NCBI GenBank assembly: GCA_919901855.1
Contig: CAKKQC010000027.1
Span: 62,001 to 126,000, forward strand
Reading direction: 5' to 3'
Length of the DNA: 64,000 nucleotides
Source: a bacterium
GTDB lineage: Bacteria > Oederibacteriota > CAKKQC01
Shown here piece by piece: positions 8,859 through 17,092 of this stretch. Made by a program: the position numbers and the translations under genes. The notes beneath the pieces are model-generated. The model made no database searches. It saw nothing but the letters and a program-made list of their open reading frames with translations, and was not told the origin of the DNA. The stretch's first letter is position 1; each line of letters starts with the position of its first letter.

Positions 8859-11279
8859 TCAGCGCCGGGGCAGGAGGCCGGCCGGGACCGGCGCGGGCGA
8901 CCGGCGCGCGGCCAGGAACGCGTGGAGCTCCCGCCGCCACCGGCCGACGGCCTCCCGCATGTAGGGCATGCCCTCGACGGTCCAGTCCGCGTAGCGTTCC
9001 GCGTCGGCGAACCGGCCCAGCCGGGCCGCGAGGTTCGCGGCCCCCCAGTAGTTCCCGTCGCACAACGTCCGGTGGCGAAGTGACGGCTGGAGATACTCCC
9101 AGGCGCGCCGTCCGTCCCCCGCGGAGAAGTACGCCTCGGCGGTGAGGGCGTCGACGAGGTCCACATGCGGGATCCGCGCGGCCACGCGCAGGGCCGCCTC
9201 CAGTCTCCGGACCGGCTCCCGCTCCGACGTGATCGCGTAGGACAGCGACGAGACGCCGGGCAGGTAGGGCAGGAACGCAGGCGGCACGGGCGCCGGCGCG
9301 TCCCGGAGCCGCCAGAAGCAGAAGCACCCGTTGAGGTTGTCCAGCCGCGCCGGCCGTACCGCGAGGTCGAGGTCGCGCTCGACGAACTCGCGCCAGACCG
9401 CGAGCATGCGGTCGTCCCACGCGTACGGCGTCACGATCGGCTGGGGATACCCCTCCGTCAGGAAGTTGTAGAGCACGTAGCGGACGCCGAGCTGGCGGAA
9501 CCGGATCCTGATCCGCGCGCGCGACGGGGCCGTCTTCGCCAGGTCCCACGCCCACGGGCACCCCCAGGTCCGCGTCGACAGCATCCGGACCGGCAGGCCG
9601 TGGAATCGCATGTCGCTGATCGCGATCATGCACCGCCCCCGGTCCCGGAGCGAGCCGATTACGATGCGGGCCCCCTCGAGGGTCGTGAGCCGCTGGGCCC
9701 GCCAGGTCCCGCGCGTGATCGCGCCCGCCAGAAAGGGCGCGGCCGGCACGGGAAGGACCCAGGCCCCGAGAAAGTAGCCGAGCGGCAGCCAGCAGGAAAG
9801 CGCCGCCGCCGCCACCGCCCCGCGCCGGAGCCATGGACGCCAACCGCCCACCACCCGGGTGGCCGCGATCGCGGCCGGCACCGCGAGGATGCAGAATCCT
9901 GGCGCCGCCAGCCGGACCCACTCCGACCGCATCGTGACCGCGCAGGCCGCCATCGCAAGCCCCGCGAACCCGAGAAGCCAGCGCTCGGGCCGCCCGAGCC
10001 CGCGCTGGCCGATCAACAGGAACGGCAGGGCCAGAGCCACCCCGGGCATCTCGCGCCAGAGGCTTCCGCCCGCCTCGCCGAGGAGGGCCTTCGCCGACGC
10101 CGGAAGCCCCCCGACGCCGCGCGAGATCAGGACGGACTGCGCATCCTCGGCCCGCCACCACGCGCCCGGCCACCACCCGGAGAGCGCCGGCCAAAGCGGG
10201 TCGCCGAACCAGAGCCAGCTCCGGACCAGCCACGGCAGGACGCCCAGCGCCGCCAGCAGGACCCACGCCGGCGCGCCGCGGCGAAGGCGCGCGACCGGCA
10301 GGAGGCAGGCGAGCGCCACGGCGGCGAGGACGTCTACGTTCCACTTCACCCCGCCCCCGAGCCCGAACAGCAGACCGCTCAGCCACAACCACGCCCCCTC
10401 ACCCTCGAGCGCGCGCGCCACCCCCACGGCGCCGGCCAGGGCGAACCCGACCGCTGACAGGTCGTTCTTGGCCACCGCCGCCTGCTGAATCGTCCCGGCG
10501 CAGGTCAAGATCGCGATCGCCGCCGCCCAGCCGGCCCCGGCCCCGCCCCGCCGGGCGGCCCACCCCGCCGCCAGCACGACCGCGGCCAGGAACGGCGCCG
10601 CCTGCAGCCAGTGCGACAGCTCCTCCCGTCCCAGCACGATCGCGATCGTATAGACGAACTCGGTCGTCAACGGAACCCCGGTGGTCAGCGAGGCGCCCAA
10701 AGACGTGAACCGGTGGGTGCGCAGAACCTGCTCCGGAATCGCAAGGTGATACGTCAGCGTGTCGATGTGGGCGTCGGGAACGAGCATCGCGAGAGCGGCG
10801 GGCACGAGCGGCCCCAGCGCGATCAGCCACCAGCCCCCCCCTATGGGCGCGGCAGGCCGGACCGCGACGCTCCGGGCCAGCGCGCGGGCCCCCGGCAGGA
10901 CCAGCGCGGCCGCCAGGCCGCCGGCCAGCAGGGCGCCGAACGCGAGCCCGCAGAGGCTGAGTCCGAACCACGCCAGCCCGGGCACCGCGAACCCGGCGAG
11001 CACCCCGAGCGCGTGCCGCTCCCGCGCCGTGAGACCCCTGGGCCGGAGGAGCGCCACCGGCTGACTACCCAGTCCGGCGAACGCGAGGGCGCCGGCGGCG
11101 GCGAGCCCGAGCAGGACCGCGTGCCGGCCCGCGGCGATCGCGAGCCCAGGGGTCAGCAGGCCCCACCAGTCCACGGCACCCCACAGGTCGAGCGCGTGCC
11201 GCCACCACGACACGGCCTCCGCGGACTGCCCGAGGCAGATCCCCCACCAGAGCACGGCGACCGGAACGAGGAGGTTCAC
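8859..11279 (-). CDS. GT-C-type membrane glycosyltransferase-like protein with C-terminal helical repeat region
   Basis: About 806 residues from the GTG at 11279, chosen because it aligns with the ATG start of the paralog at 437 (VNLLVPVAVLWWG against MLRLPILITVAWWG); an upstream TTG at 11318 is possible. The first about 520 residues hold some twelve hydrophobic segments. The first large loop has DAHIDTLTYHLAIPE, resembling the D-x-x-x-YH-L-P motif of bacterial GT-C/PMT-like glycosyltransferases that use polyprenyl-phosphate sugars. The C-terminal about 300 residues are soluble and end in TPR-like helices (AEAYFSAGDGRRAWEYL, AARLGRFADAERYADW). A role in envelope glycosylation is inferred; the sugar and acceptor are unknown. 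It lies 80 bases downstream of the ppdK stop, on the same strand. Confidence 0.7.
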   Translation of the reverse strand: MNLLVPVAVLWWGICLGQSAEAVSWWRHALDLWGAVDWWGLLTPGLAIAAGRHAVLLGLAAAGALAFAGLGSQPVALLRPRGLTARERHALGVLAGFAVPGLAWFGLSLCGLAFGALLAGGLAAALVLPGARALARSVAVRPAAPIGGGWWLIALGPLVPAALAMLVPDAHIDTLTYHLAIPEQVLRTHRFTSLGASLTTGVPLTTEFVYTIAIVLGREELSHWLQAAPFLAAVVLAAGWAARRGGAGAGWAAAIAILTCAGTIQQAAVAKNDLSAVGFALAGAVGVARALEGEGAWLWLSGLLFGLGGGVKWNVDVLAAVALACLLPVARLRRGAPAWVLLAALGVLPWLVRSWLWFGDPLWPALSGWWPGAWWRAEDAQSVLISRGVGGLPASAKALLGEAGGSLWREMPGVALALPFLLIGQRGLGRPERWLLGFAGLAMAACAVTMRSEWVRLAAPGFCILAVPAAIAATRVVGGWRPWLRRGAVAAAALSCWLPLGYFLGAWVLPVPAAPFLAGAITRGTWRAQRLTTLEGARIVIGSLRDRGRCMIAISDMRFHGLPVRMLSTRTWGCPWAWDLAKTAPSRARIRIRFRQLGVRYVLYNFLTEGYPQPIVTPYAWDDRMLAVWREFVERDLDLAVRPARLDNLNGCFCFWRLRDAPAPVPPAFLPYLPGVSSLSYAITSEREPVRRLEAALRVAARIPHVDLVDALTAEAYFSAGDGRRAWEYLQPSLRHRTLCDGNYWGAANLAARLGRFADAERYADWTVEGMPYMREAVGRWRRELHAFLAARRSPAPVPAGLLPRR

Positions 11280-11359
11280 GACCGGCCCCTGGAAACGCGC
11301 ACGGCGGGGGAAGCCCAAGGCCCCCCCGCCGCCGTCATCGCCCCTCTACCGGGCCGAGG

Positions 11360-14035
11360 TTACTTGCTCGTGTAGGCCGACGCCCCCAGCGCGGCCTGCG
11401 CCGCCGCGAGACGCGCCACCGGCACCCGGAAGGGCGAGCAGGAGACGTAGTTCATCCCCACCCGCGCGCAGAACTTCACGGAGTTCGGATCGCCGCCGTG
11501 CTCGCCGCAGATCCCGATCTTGATCTTCGGACGGGTCTTGCGCCCCCGCTCGATGCCGATCTTGACGAGGTCGCCGACGCCGTCCTGGTCGATCGTGACG
11601 AACGGGTCCTTCTCGAAGACCGCGATGTCGAGGTAGTTCGAGATGATCTTCCCCGCGTCGTCGCGCGAGAATCCGAGTGTCGTCTGCGTCAGGTCGTTGG
11701 TCCCGAACGAGAAGAACTCGGCGTCCCTGGCGATCTCCCCGGCCTGCAGGGCCGCCCGCGGGAGCTCGATCATGGTCCCGACCAGGTACTCGAGCTTGAC
11801 CTTCCTCTCCTTCATGACCGCCTCGGCCGTCGCGCGCACGATCTTCTCCTGGTGCTTGAACTCGCCCGCGAACCCGACCAGCGGAATCATGATCTCGGGC
11901 ACCGTCTTGACGCCCTCCTTGGCGAGTTCGCACGCCGCCTCGAACACCGCGCGCGACTGCATCTCCGTGATCTCGGGATACAGGATCCCGAGCCGGCACC
12001 CGCGCAGGCCGAGCATGGGGTTGAACTCGTGGAGCTCTTCCACCCGGGCGAGCGTCTTCTTCTTGTCGTCGAGCGCCTTGCCCTTCTGGCCCTTGGCTTC
12101 CATGACCGCGATCTCGACCATGAGCAGCTCGCGCTTCGGCAGGAACTCGTGGAGCGGCGGATCCAGGAACCGGATCGTCACCGGGAACGGCGCCATCTCC
12201 TTGAGCAGGCCCTTGAAGTCGCTGCGCTGGAACGGCAGGAGCTTGGCCAGCGCCTTCTTCCGGCCCTCGACGTCGTGCGCCATGATCATCTCGACCATGG
12301 CCGGGAGGCGGTCCTCGGCGAAGAACATGTGCTCGGTCCGGCACAGGCCGATGCCCTCGGCCCCGAACTCCCGGGCCTGCTTCGCGTCCCGCGGGATGTC
12401 CGCGTTGGCGCGCACGTTGATCTTCCGGAACTCGTCCACCCACTTCATGAAGACCCCGAACTCGCCCGTCATCTTCGGCTCGATCGTCGGGATCTTGCCC
12501 ATCATTACCTCGCCCGTGGACCCGTTGATCGAGATCCACTCGCCTTCCTGCACCGTCACCTTGCCGGCGACGAGGGTCTTCTTGTGCTCGTCCACCTTGA
12601 TGGATTCGCACCCGGCGACGCAGGTCTTGCCCATGCCGCGGGCCACCACGGCCGCGTGGCTGGTCATGCCGCCCCGGGCGGTCAGGATCCCCTCGGCCGC
12701 GTCCATGCCGTGGATGTCGTCCGGCGTGGTCTCGGGCCGCACGAGGATCGTCTTCTTCCCGTCCTTCTTCCATTCGGCCGCCGCGTCGGCGGTGAAGACC
12801 GCCATCCCCGTGGCCGCGCCCGGCGACGCCGCCAGGCCCTTCGCGATGACCTCCTTCTTCGCCTTCGGGTCGAAGACGTTGTGGAGGAGCTGCTCGACCT
12901 GCACGGGATCAACGCGCATGATCGCATCGTTCTTCGTGATGAGCTTTTCGCCCACCATGTCGACCGCGATCTTGACCGCCGCGGCGGCCGTGCGCTTGCC
13001 GGTCCTCGTTTGGAGCATGAAGAGCTTCTTGCGCTCGATCGTGAACTCGAAGTCCTGGACGTCCTTGTAATGGTGCTCGAGCATGCTCGTGACCTTGCGG
13101 AGCTCCTTGTAGGCCTCCGGCAGGTCCTTCCCGAGGTTCACGATCGGCTGGGGCGTCCGGATGCCCGCGACCACGTCCTCGCCCTGCGCGTTGATCAGGT
13201 ACTCGCCGTAGAACTTGTTCTCGCCCGTGGCGGGGTTGCGCGTGAAGCCGACGCCCGTCGCGGAGTCGTTCCCCATGTTCCCGAACACCATGCACTGGAC
13301 GTTGACCGCCGTGCCCAGGTTCGCCGGGATGTCGTTTTGCCTGCGGTAGTAGATCGCGCGGTCGTTCATCCACGAACGGAAGACGGCGTCGCGCGCGCCC
13401 TCGAGCTGGGCGAAGGGATCCTCCGGGAACGTCTTCCCCGTCTCCTTCTTGATCACGGCCTTGAATTCGGCCACGAGCTGCTTCAGGGCCTCGGCCGGCA
13501 GGTCCGTGTCGGACTTCGCGCCGGCCTTGTGCTTCTTCGCCTCGAGGAGCTTCTCGAAGAAGGGCTTACCCAGGTCCATGGCGGTGGACCCGTACATCTG
13601 GACGAACCGGCGGTAGCAGTCCCACGCCCACCGCGGGTTGTTCGAGTTCTTGATCAGGCCCTCGACGGTCGCGTCGTTGAGCCCGAGGTTCAGGATCGTG
13701 TCCATCATGCCCGGCATCGAAAACTTGGCGCCGGACCGGACGGAGACGAGGAGCGGGTTCTTCGGGTCGCCGAACTTCTTCCCGATCATGCCCTCGAGCT
13801 TGGTGACCGAGGCCTTCATGCCCGCGGTCAGGGCGGGCGGGAACCGCTTGCCCGAGGTGTAGTACATGGTGCAGACCTCGGTCGTGATCGTGAATCCCGG
13901 GGGCACATTGACGCCGGACCGCGACATCTCCGCGAGCCCCGCGCCCTTGCCGCCGAGCAGGTCCTTCATGGTCCCGTGCCCGTCCGCCTTGCCGTTCCCG
14001 AAGAAGTAGAAGTACTTGCCGCTCTTTGCCGCCAT
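11360..14035 (-). CDS. ppdK: Pyruvate, phosphate dikinase
   Basis: This 891-residue cytoplasmic enzyme interconverts pyruvate, ATP and phosphate with phosphoenolpyruvate, AMP and pyrophosphate. Length matches the family. The N-terminal ATP-grasp part starts with GGKGAGLAEM (28-37). The phosphohistidine domain carries GGMTSHAAVVARGMGKTCVAG with catalytic His460 and, two residues before it, Thr458, the residue phosphorylated by the PDRP regulator in other organisms. The C-terminal TIM barrel ends with GICGEHGGDP and the catalytic Cys in YVSCSPFRVP. The gene has a near-consensus sigma-70 promoter (14079-14108) and a strong AGGAGGG Shine-Dalgarno site, so it is probably well expressed. It suggests PPi-linked glycolysis or gluconeogenesis. 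The GT-C-like gene follows on the same strand. Confidence 0.97.
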   Translation of the reverse strand: MAAKSGKYFYFFGNGKADGHGTMKDLLGGKGAGLAEMSRSGVNVPPGFTITTEVCTMYYTSGKRFPPALTAGMKASVTKLEGMIGKKFGDPKNPLLVSVRSGAKFSMPGMMDTILNLGLNDATVEGLIKNSNNPRWAWDCYRRFVQMYGSTAMDLGKPFFEKLLEAKKHKAGAKSDTDLPAEALKQLVAEFKAVIKKETGKTFPEDPFAQLEGARDAVFRSWMNDRAIYYRRQNDIPANLGTAVNVQCMVFGNMGNDSATGVGFTRNPATGENKFYGEYLINAQGEDVVAGIRTPQPIVNLGKDLPEAYKELRKVTSMLEHHYKDVQDFEFTIERKKLFMLQTRTGKRTAAAAVKIAVDMVGEKLITKNDAIMRVDPVQVEQLLHNVFDPKAKKEVIAKGLAASPGAATGMAVFTADAAAEWKKDGKKTILVRPETTPDDIHGMDAAEGILTARGGMTSHAAVVARGMGKTCVAGCESIKVDEHKKTLVAGKVTVQEGEWISINGSTGEVMMGKIPTIEPKMTGEFGVFMKWVDEFRKINVRANADIPRDAKQAREFGAEGIGLCRTEHMFFAEDRLPAMVEMIMAHDVEGRKKALAKLLPFQRSDFKGLLKEMAPFPVTIRFLDPPLHEFLPKRELLMVEIAVMEAKGQKGKALDDKKKTLARVEELHEFNPMLGLRGCRLGILYPEITEMQSRAVFEAACELAKEGVKTVPEIMIPLVGFAGEFKHQEKIVRATAEAVMKERKVKLEYLVGTMIELPRAALQAGEIARDAEFFSFGTNDLTQTTLGFSRDDAGKIISNYLDIAVFEKDPFVTIDQDGVGDLVKIGIERGRKTRPKIKIGICGEHGGDPNSVKFCARVGMNYVSCSPFRVPVARLAAAQAALGASAYTSK

Positions 14036-14078
14036 TGAACCCTCCTATTGAATGTCGAGCACTCCTGAAAGCCGAATC

Positions 14079-14108
14079 AGTATGCGCACCTCGCCCTCGG
14101 ACTGTCAA
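14079..14108 (-). promoter_or_regulatory. Sigma-70-type promoter of ppdK
   Basis: On the minus strand TTGACA (14103-14108) is followed after 18 bases by CATACT (14079-14084), a near-consensus -35/-10 pair. It lies 44 bases before the ppdK ATG, leaving a leader of about 35 bases that contains AGGAGGG. Confidence 0.7.
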
Positions 14109-14153
14109 TCATCCAGCGCAGGTTCCGGGGCGGCGCGAGAGCCGGTCTTTGCT

Positions 14154-14184
14154 CGAAAAAAACGCCCCGGGCCCGGTCAGGCCC
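14154..14184 (-). terminator. Possible rho-independent terminator after the GH10 gene
   Basis: On the minus strand, right at the GH10 stop codon, GGGCC can pair with GGCCC across a six-base loop, and a run of seven T follows after a GGGGCG stretch. The gap between stem and T-run makes it imperfect. It would separate the GH10 gene from ppdK, which has its own promoter. Confidence 0.4.
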
Positions 14185-15379
14185 CGAGCCGGACCTCGAG
14201 GGCCGCGCCGCCGCGCGGCAGCACCGCATCCACCCCGGCTCGGGTCCCGCCCGCGGCAGCCGTGACCCGGTAGCCGCCCGCGAAGCCCCGGAGCGTGCAC
14301 CGGCCCTCCGCGTCCGTGACGCCCGCGACCTGCGCCGTCCACCACCGGCCGCGAACGAGCTCGAGCAGCCGGTCGTACGCGGGCTTCGGCGAGAGGTCCG
14401 CGCGCACGAGTCCCGCGGGAGCACCCTGCCAGGCCCCGTCATTGAAGTCCCACCACGTGACCGCCTCGACGGACGGATGCGAGAACAGGAGCGTGTAGAG
14501 GTCGGCGACGTAAGCGGCCTGGGCCGCCTCGCCCTCCGCCGTCGTCGGCCACGGGGCGGGCTTCAACCAGCCCGCCTCGCCCGAGAGCACCGTGAGTTCG
14601 GTGAAGTGCAGGGGCCGGCCGAACCGGGCATAGGTCTCGCAGACCTCCCATGCCCGCTCGAGCGTCCACGTGTTCTGGTGCATGTGCGACTGGATCCCGA
14701 TCGCGTCCACGGTCCGGGCCGGGAGGGCTTCGACGAGCGCCTCGAACTCGGGCGCGATGTTGTAGTCGTTGTAGAGCAGGCACGCCCGCGGATTCGCCTC
14801 CCGCGCCCACCGCACCGCCTCGCGCACCAGCGCGACTGCCCCGTCGCGTTTCGCCCAGGCGCCCACCCCGTTCGCGAACCGCTCCGACACCGTGGCCTCG
14901 TTCACGACGTCCCAGCGGTCCACGAGGCCGGCGAATCCCGCGACGATCGAGCGGACGCGGGCCTCGCTCAGCCGTTTCGCCTCGCCGGCATCCAGCGGTC
15001 CCCACTTCGGCCAGACCTCGTGCCAGACGAGCGGATGGCCCTTGACCGCGATCCCGCGTTCCGCGCACCACGCGGCCATCCGGCGGAGGTGCGCCTCGCG
15101 CGTTTTCCCGGGTTCGGCCTCGTATGATCCCCAGTAGAACGGGAGCGTGGCGTAGTTCAGCAGCGCGGCGAACCGCTCTCCGTAGGCGCTCTTCCCCGCG
15201 TCCTCGTGGTCGAGGACCGGAAAGATGTTGCACCCGAAGAGGAACGCGTGGCGCGTCTGCGCCATCTCCACCCGGGCCCCGGGCACCGGCTTCCCGGCCC
15301 CGTCCACGACCCGAATCCGGGCATTCCCCTTCCGGTGGAGTTCGATGCGGTCGGCGGCGCCCGCGAGGAGGTCTGTCAT
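14177..15379 (-). CDS. GH10-family glycoside hydrolase (endo-xylanase-like), no signal peptide
   Basis: The 400-residue protein has the full glycoside hydrolase family 10 barrel: HPLVWHEVWPKW on strand 3, the acid/base Glu in WDVVNEATV, and the nucleophile Glu in HFTELTV, followed by WWDFNDGAW. An N-terminal beta domain with (V/I)RVVD.AGKPVPGARVEM and a C-terminal Ig-like tail flank the barrel, a layout known in large GH10 enzymes. Family activity is endo-1,4-beta-xylanase or related. No secretion signal is present, so it would act in the cytoplasm or on imported oligosaccharides. I prefer the ATG at 15379 over that at 15388, since a TAGAAT box lies exactly 7 bases before it and no Shine-Dalgarno site is seen. 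Confidence 0.9.
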   Translation of the reverse strand: MTDLLAGAADRIELHRKGNARIRVVDGAGKPVPGARVEMAQTRHAFLFGCNIFPVLDHEDAGKSAYGERFAALLNYATLPFYWGSYEAEPGKTREAHLRRMAAWCAERGIAVKGHPLVWHEVWPKWGPLDAGEAKRLSEARVRSIVAGFAGLVDRWDVVNEATVSERFANGVGAWAKRDGAVALVREAVRWAREANPRACLLYNDYNIAPEFEALVEALPARTVDAIGIQSHMHQNTWTLERAWEVCETYARFGRPLHFTELTVLSGEAGWLKPAPWPTTAEGEAAQAAYVADLYTLLFSHPSVEAVTWWDFNDGAWQGAPAGLVRADLSPKPAYDRLLELVRGRWWTAQVAGVTDAEGRCTLRGFAGGYRVTAAAGGTRAGVDAVLPRGGAALEVRLGA

Positions 15380-15386
15380 TGCCGCC

Positions 15387-15392
15387 ATTCTA
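15387..15392 (-). promoter_or_regulatory. -10-like hexamer TAGAAT for the GH10 gene
   Basis: TAGAAT lies 7 bases before the ATG at 15379, the distance expected when transcription starts at the start codon itself. It decides the start choice for the GH10 gene. Confidence 0.45.
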
Positions 15393-15440
15393 GCCTAGCC
15401 GAAGCCTCTCCGGGTGGTCGGCGGTGCCGCCCATTGTATA

Positions 15441-15446
15441 TAGAAT
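15441..15446 (+). promoter_or_regulatory. -10-like box (TATATAGAAT region) for the helicase gene
   Basis: The AT-rich stretch 15437-15446 contains overlapping TATATA and TAGAAT hexamers; TAGAAT ends 5 bases before the ATG at 15452. No Shine-Dalgarno site follows. It fits a leaderless start. Confidence 0.45.
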
Positions 15447-15451
15447 GAACC

Positions 15452-17035
15452 ATGCCCGCCGTGCGCCCCGCCCTCGACCTGAACCCCGAGTTCCTGAGGG
15501 CCCTGCACCTCATGGAGCACGGCGCGGGCTCCGTCCTCGTGACCGGGCGGGCGGGCACGGGCAAGTCCACGCTCCTGCGTTATTTCCGGGACCGCACGCG
15601 TCTTCGCGTCGCGGTCGTCGCCCCCACCGGCGTGGCCGCCCTCAACGTCGACGGCGAGACGATCCACTCGTTCTTCCGGTTCCGGCCCGACGTCACGGAG
15701 GAGAAGATCAAGCGCGTGCGCGAGGGCGACCGCGACCTGTACGCCCGGCTGGACGCCCTCGTGATCGACGAGGTCTCCATGGTCCGCGCAGACCTCCTGG
15801 ACTGCGTGGACGCGCACCTCAAGCTCAACGGCCCCCGGAAGGGCGCCCCCTTCGGCGGCGTCCGGCTGTTCCTGATCGGCGACCTCTACCAGCTCCCGCC
15901 CGTGGTCACGAAGGACGACCGGCAGGCGTTCCGGACCACTTACGCGAGCCCGTTCTTCTTCAATGCCCGGTCGTACGCCGCCCTCGCGCCGGAAATCGTG
16001 GAGCTCGAGCGCGTCTACCGCCAGCACGACGAACGGTTCATCGCGGTCCTGAACGCGATCCGGAACAACACGGTCACGGACCACGATCTCGCCGGCCTGA
16101 ACGCCCGCGTGCGACCGGATTTCGAACCCCGTCCCGACGAGCTGGTCGTCTGCCTCACGCCCACGAACCGGGCCGCCGACGAGATCAACGCCCGCCGGCT
16201 TGCGGCCCTCCCCGGAGCCTCCCACGGCTTCCCGGGCCGGACCTCGGGGTCCCTGGAGCGGCGGGATCTGCCCGCCCCGCCCGACCTCGCCGTCAAGTCC
16301 GGCGCGCAGGTCATGATGCTGAACAACGACGCGGACGGCCGATGGGTCAACGGATCGCTCGGCCTCGTGCACCGGATCGTGCCCTCGCGCGACGGCCCCC
16401 ACCTCCTCGAGGTCGAGCTGACGGACGGACGGTGCGTGGAGGTGACCCCCCACACGTGGGACCTGCACCGGTACGTCTGGAACCGGAAGGCCCGGCGGCT
16501 CGACACCGAACCCGTCGGCTCGTACGTCCAGTACCCCCTGCGGCTCGCGTGGGCGGTCACGATCCACAAGGCGCAGGGCAAGACCTTCGACCGCGTGATC
16601 GTCGACCTGGGCGCGCGCGCCTTCGCCCCCGGCCAGGTCTACGTCGCGCTCTCCCGGTGCACGACGCTGCACGGCCTCGTCCTCCACCGCCCCTTGAGGA
16701 AGTCCGACGTCTTCGTGGACCGGCGGATCGTGAGGTTCCTTACGGCCAAGGCGTGGGGCGCCGCGGAGGCCGTACTGCCCTTCGACCGCCGTCTCGAGAT
16801 CATCCGGGAGGCGATCGGGAAGAAACAGGCGCTCGCGATGACCTACCTCAAGGCCAGCGACGTGAAGTCGCGCCGGGTCGTGACGCCGGAGTCCGTCGGC
16901 GAGATGACCTACCGGGCCAAGTCGTTCACGGCGATGCGCGCCCACTGCCACCTGCGCGGCGAGCTCCGGACCTTCCGCGTCGACCGCATCCTCGGGCTCG
17001 AGCCCGCGCCGTCCCCCCGTCCCCCACACTCCTAG
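15452..17035 (+). CDS. PIF1/RecD2-like superfamily 1 helicase fused to a WYL domain
   Basis: The 527-residue protein carries SF1B helicase motifs: Walker A GRAGTGKST (32-40), motif Ia APTGVAALN with a following IHSFF block, Walker B VIDEVSM (104-110), motif III GDLYQLPPV (143-151), and motifs V/VI near residues 370-405 (TIHKAQGKTFD, YVALSRCTT). These are typical of PIF1-like 5'-to-3' DNA helicases. The last about 80 residues (from about 440) form a WYL domain: an I-REAI-x-KKQAL-x-MTYL opening, a RRVV-x-P strand, and an AHC-x-L-RGE-LRTFRVDRI end. WYL domains bind nucleic acid or nucleotide ligands and regulate attached enzymes. A role in replication, repair or mobile element control is inferred. 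It stands alone, diverging from the GH10 gene. Confidence 0.85.
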   Translation: MPAVRPALDLNPEFLRALHLMEHGAGSVLVTGRAGTGKSTLLRYFRDRTRLRVAVVAPTGVAALNVDGETIHSFFRFRPDVTEEKIKRVREGDRDLYARLDALVIDEVSMVRADLLDCVDAHLKLNGPRKGAPFGGVRLFLIGDLYQLPPVVTKDDRQAFRTTYASPFFFNARSYAALAPEIVELERVYRQHDERFIAVLNAIRNNTVTDHDLAGLNARVRPDFEPRPDELVVCLTPTNRAADEINARRLAALPGASHGFPGRTSGSLERRDLPAPPDLAVKSGAQVMMLNNDADGRWVNGSLGLVHRIVPSRDGPHLLEVELTDGRCVEVTPHTWDLHRYVWNRKARRLDTEPVGSYVQYPLRLAWAVTIHKAQGKTFDRVIVDLGARAFAPGQVYVALSRCTTLHGLVLHRPLRKSDVFVDRRIVRFLTAKAWGAAEAVLPFDRRLEIIREAIGKKQALAMTYLKASDVKSRRVVTPESVGEMTYRAKSFTAMRAHCHLRGELRTFRVDRILGLEPAPSPRPPHS

Positions 17036-17079
17036 GCACACCGGAAGCGCCGGAACGCAGGGTCGAGGCTTGCCTCTGC

Positions 17080-17085
17080 TATCAT
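17080..17085 (+). promoter_or_regulatory. -10-like hexamer TATCAT for the first beta-propeller gene
   Basis: TATCAT lies 7 bases before the ATG at 17093 and overlaps an earlier in-frame ATG at 17084. This supports the later ATG as the real start. Confidence 0.35.
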
Positions 17086-17092
17086 GCCCTCC

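Noticed and set aside
4899-9083. A 1394-codon plus-strand open frame
   Set aside because: It lies antisense to the giant surface protein, is rich in Arg/Gly/Pro without domain features, and arises from high-GC codon structure.
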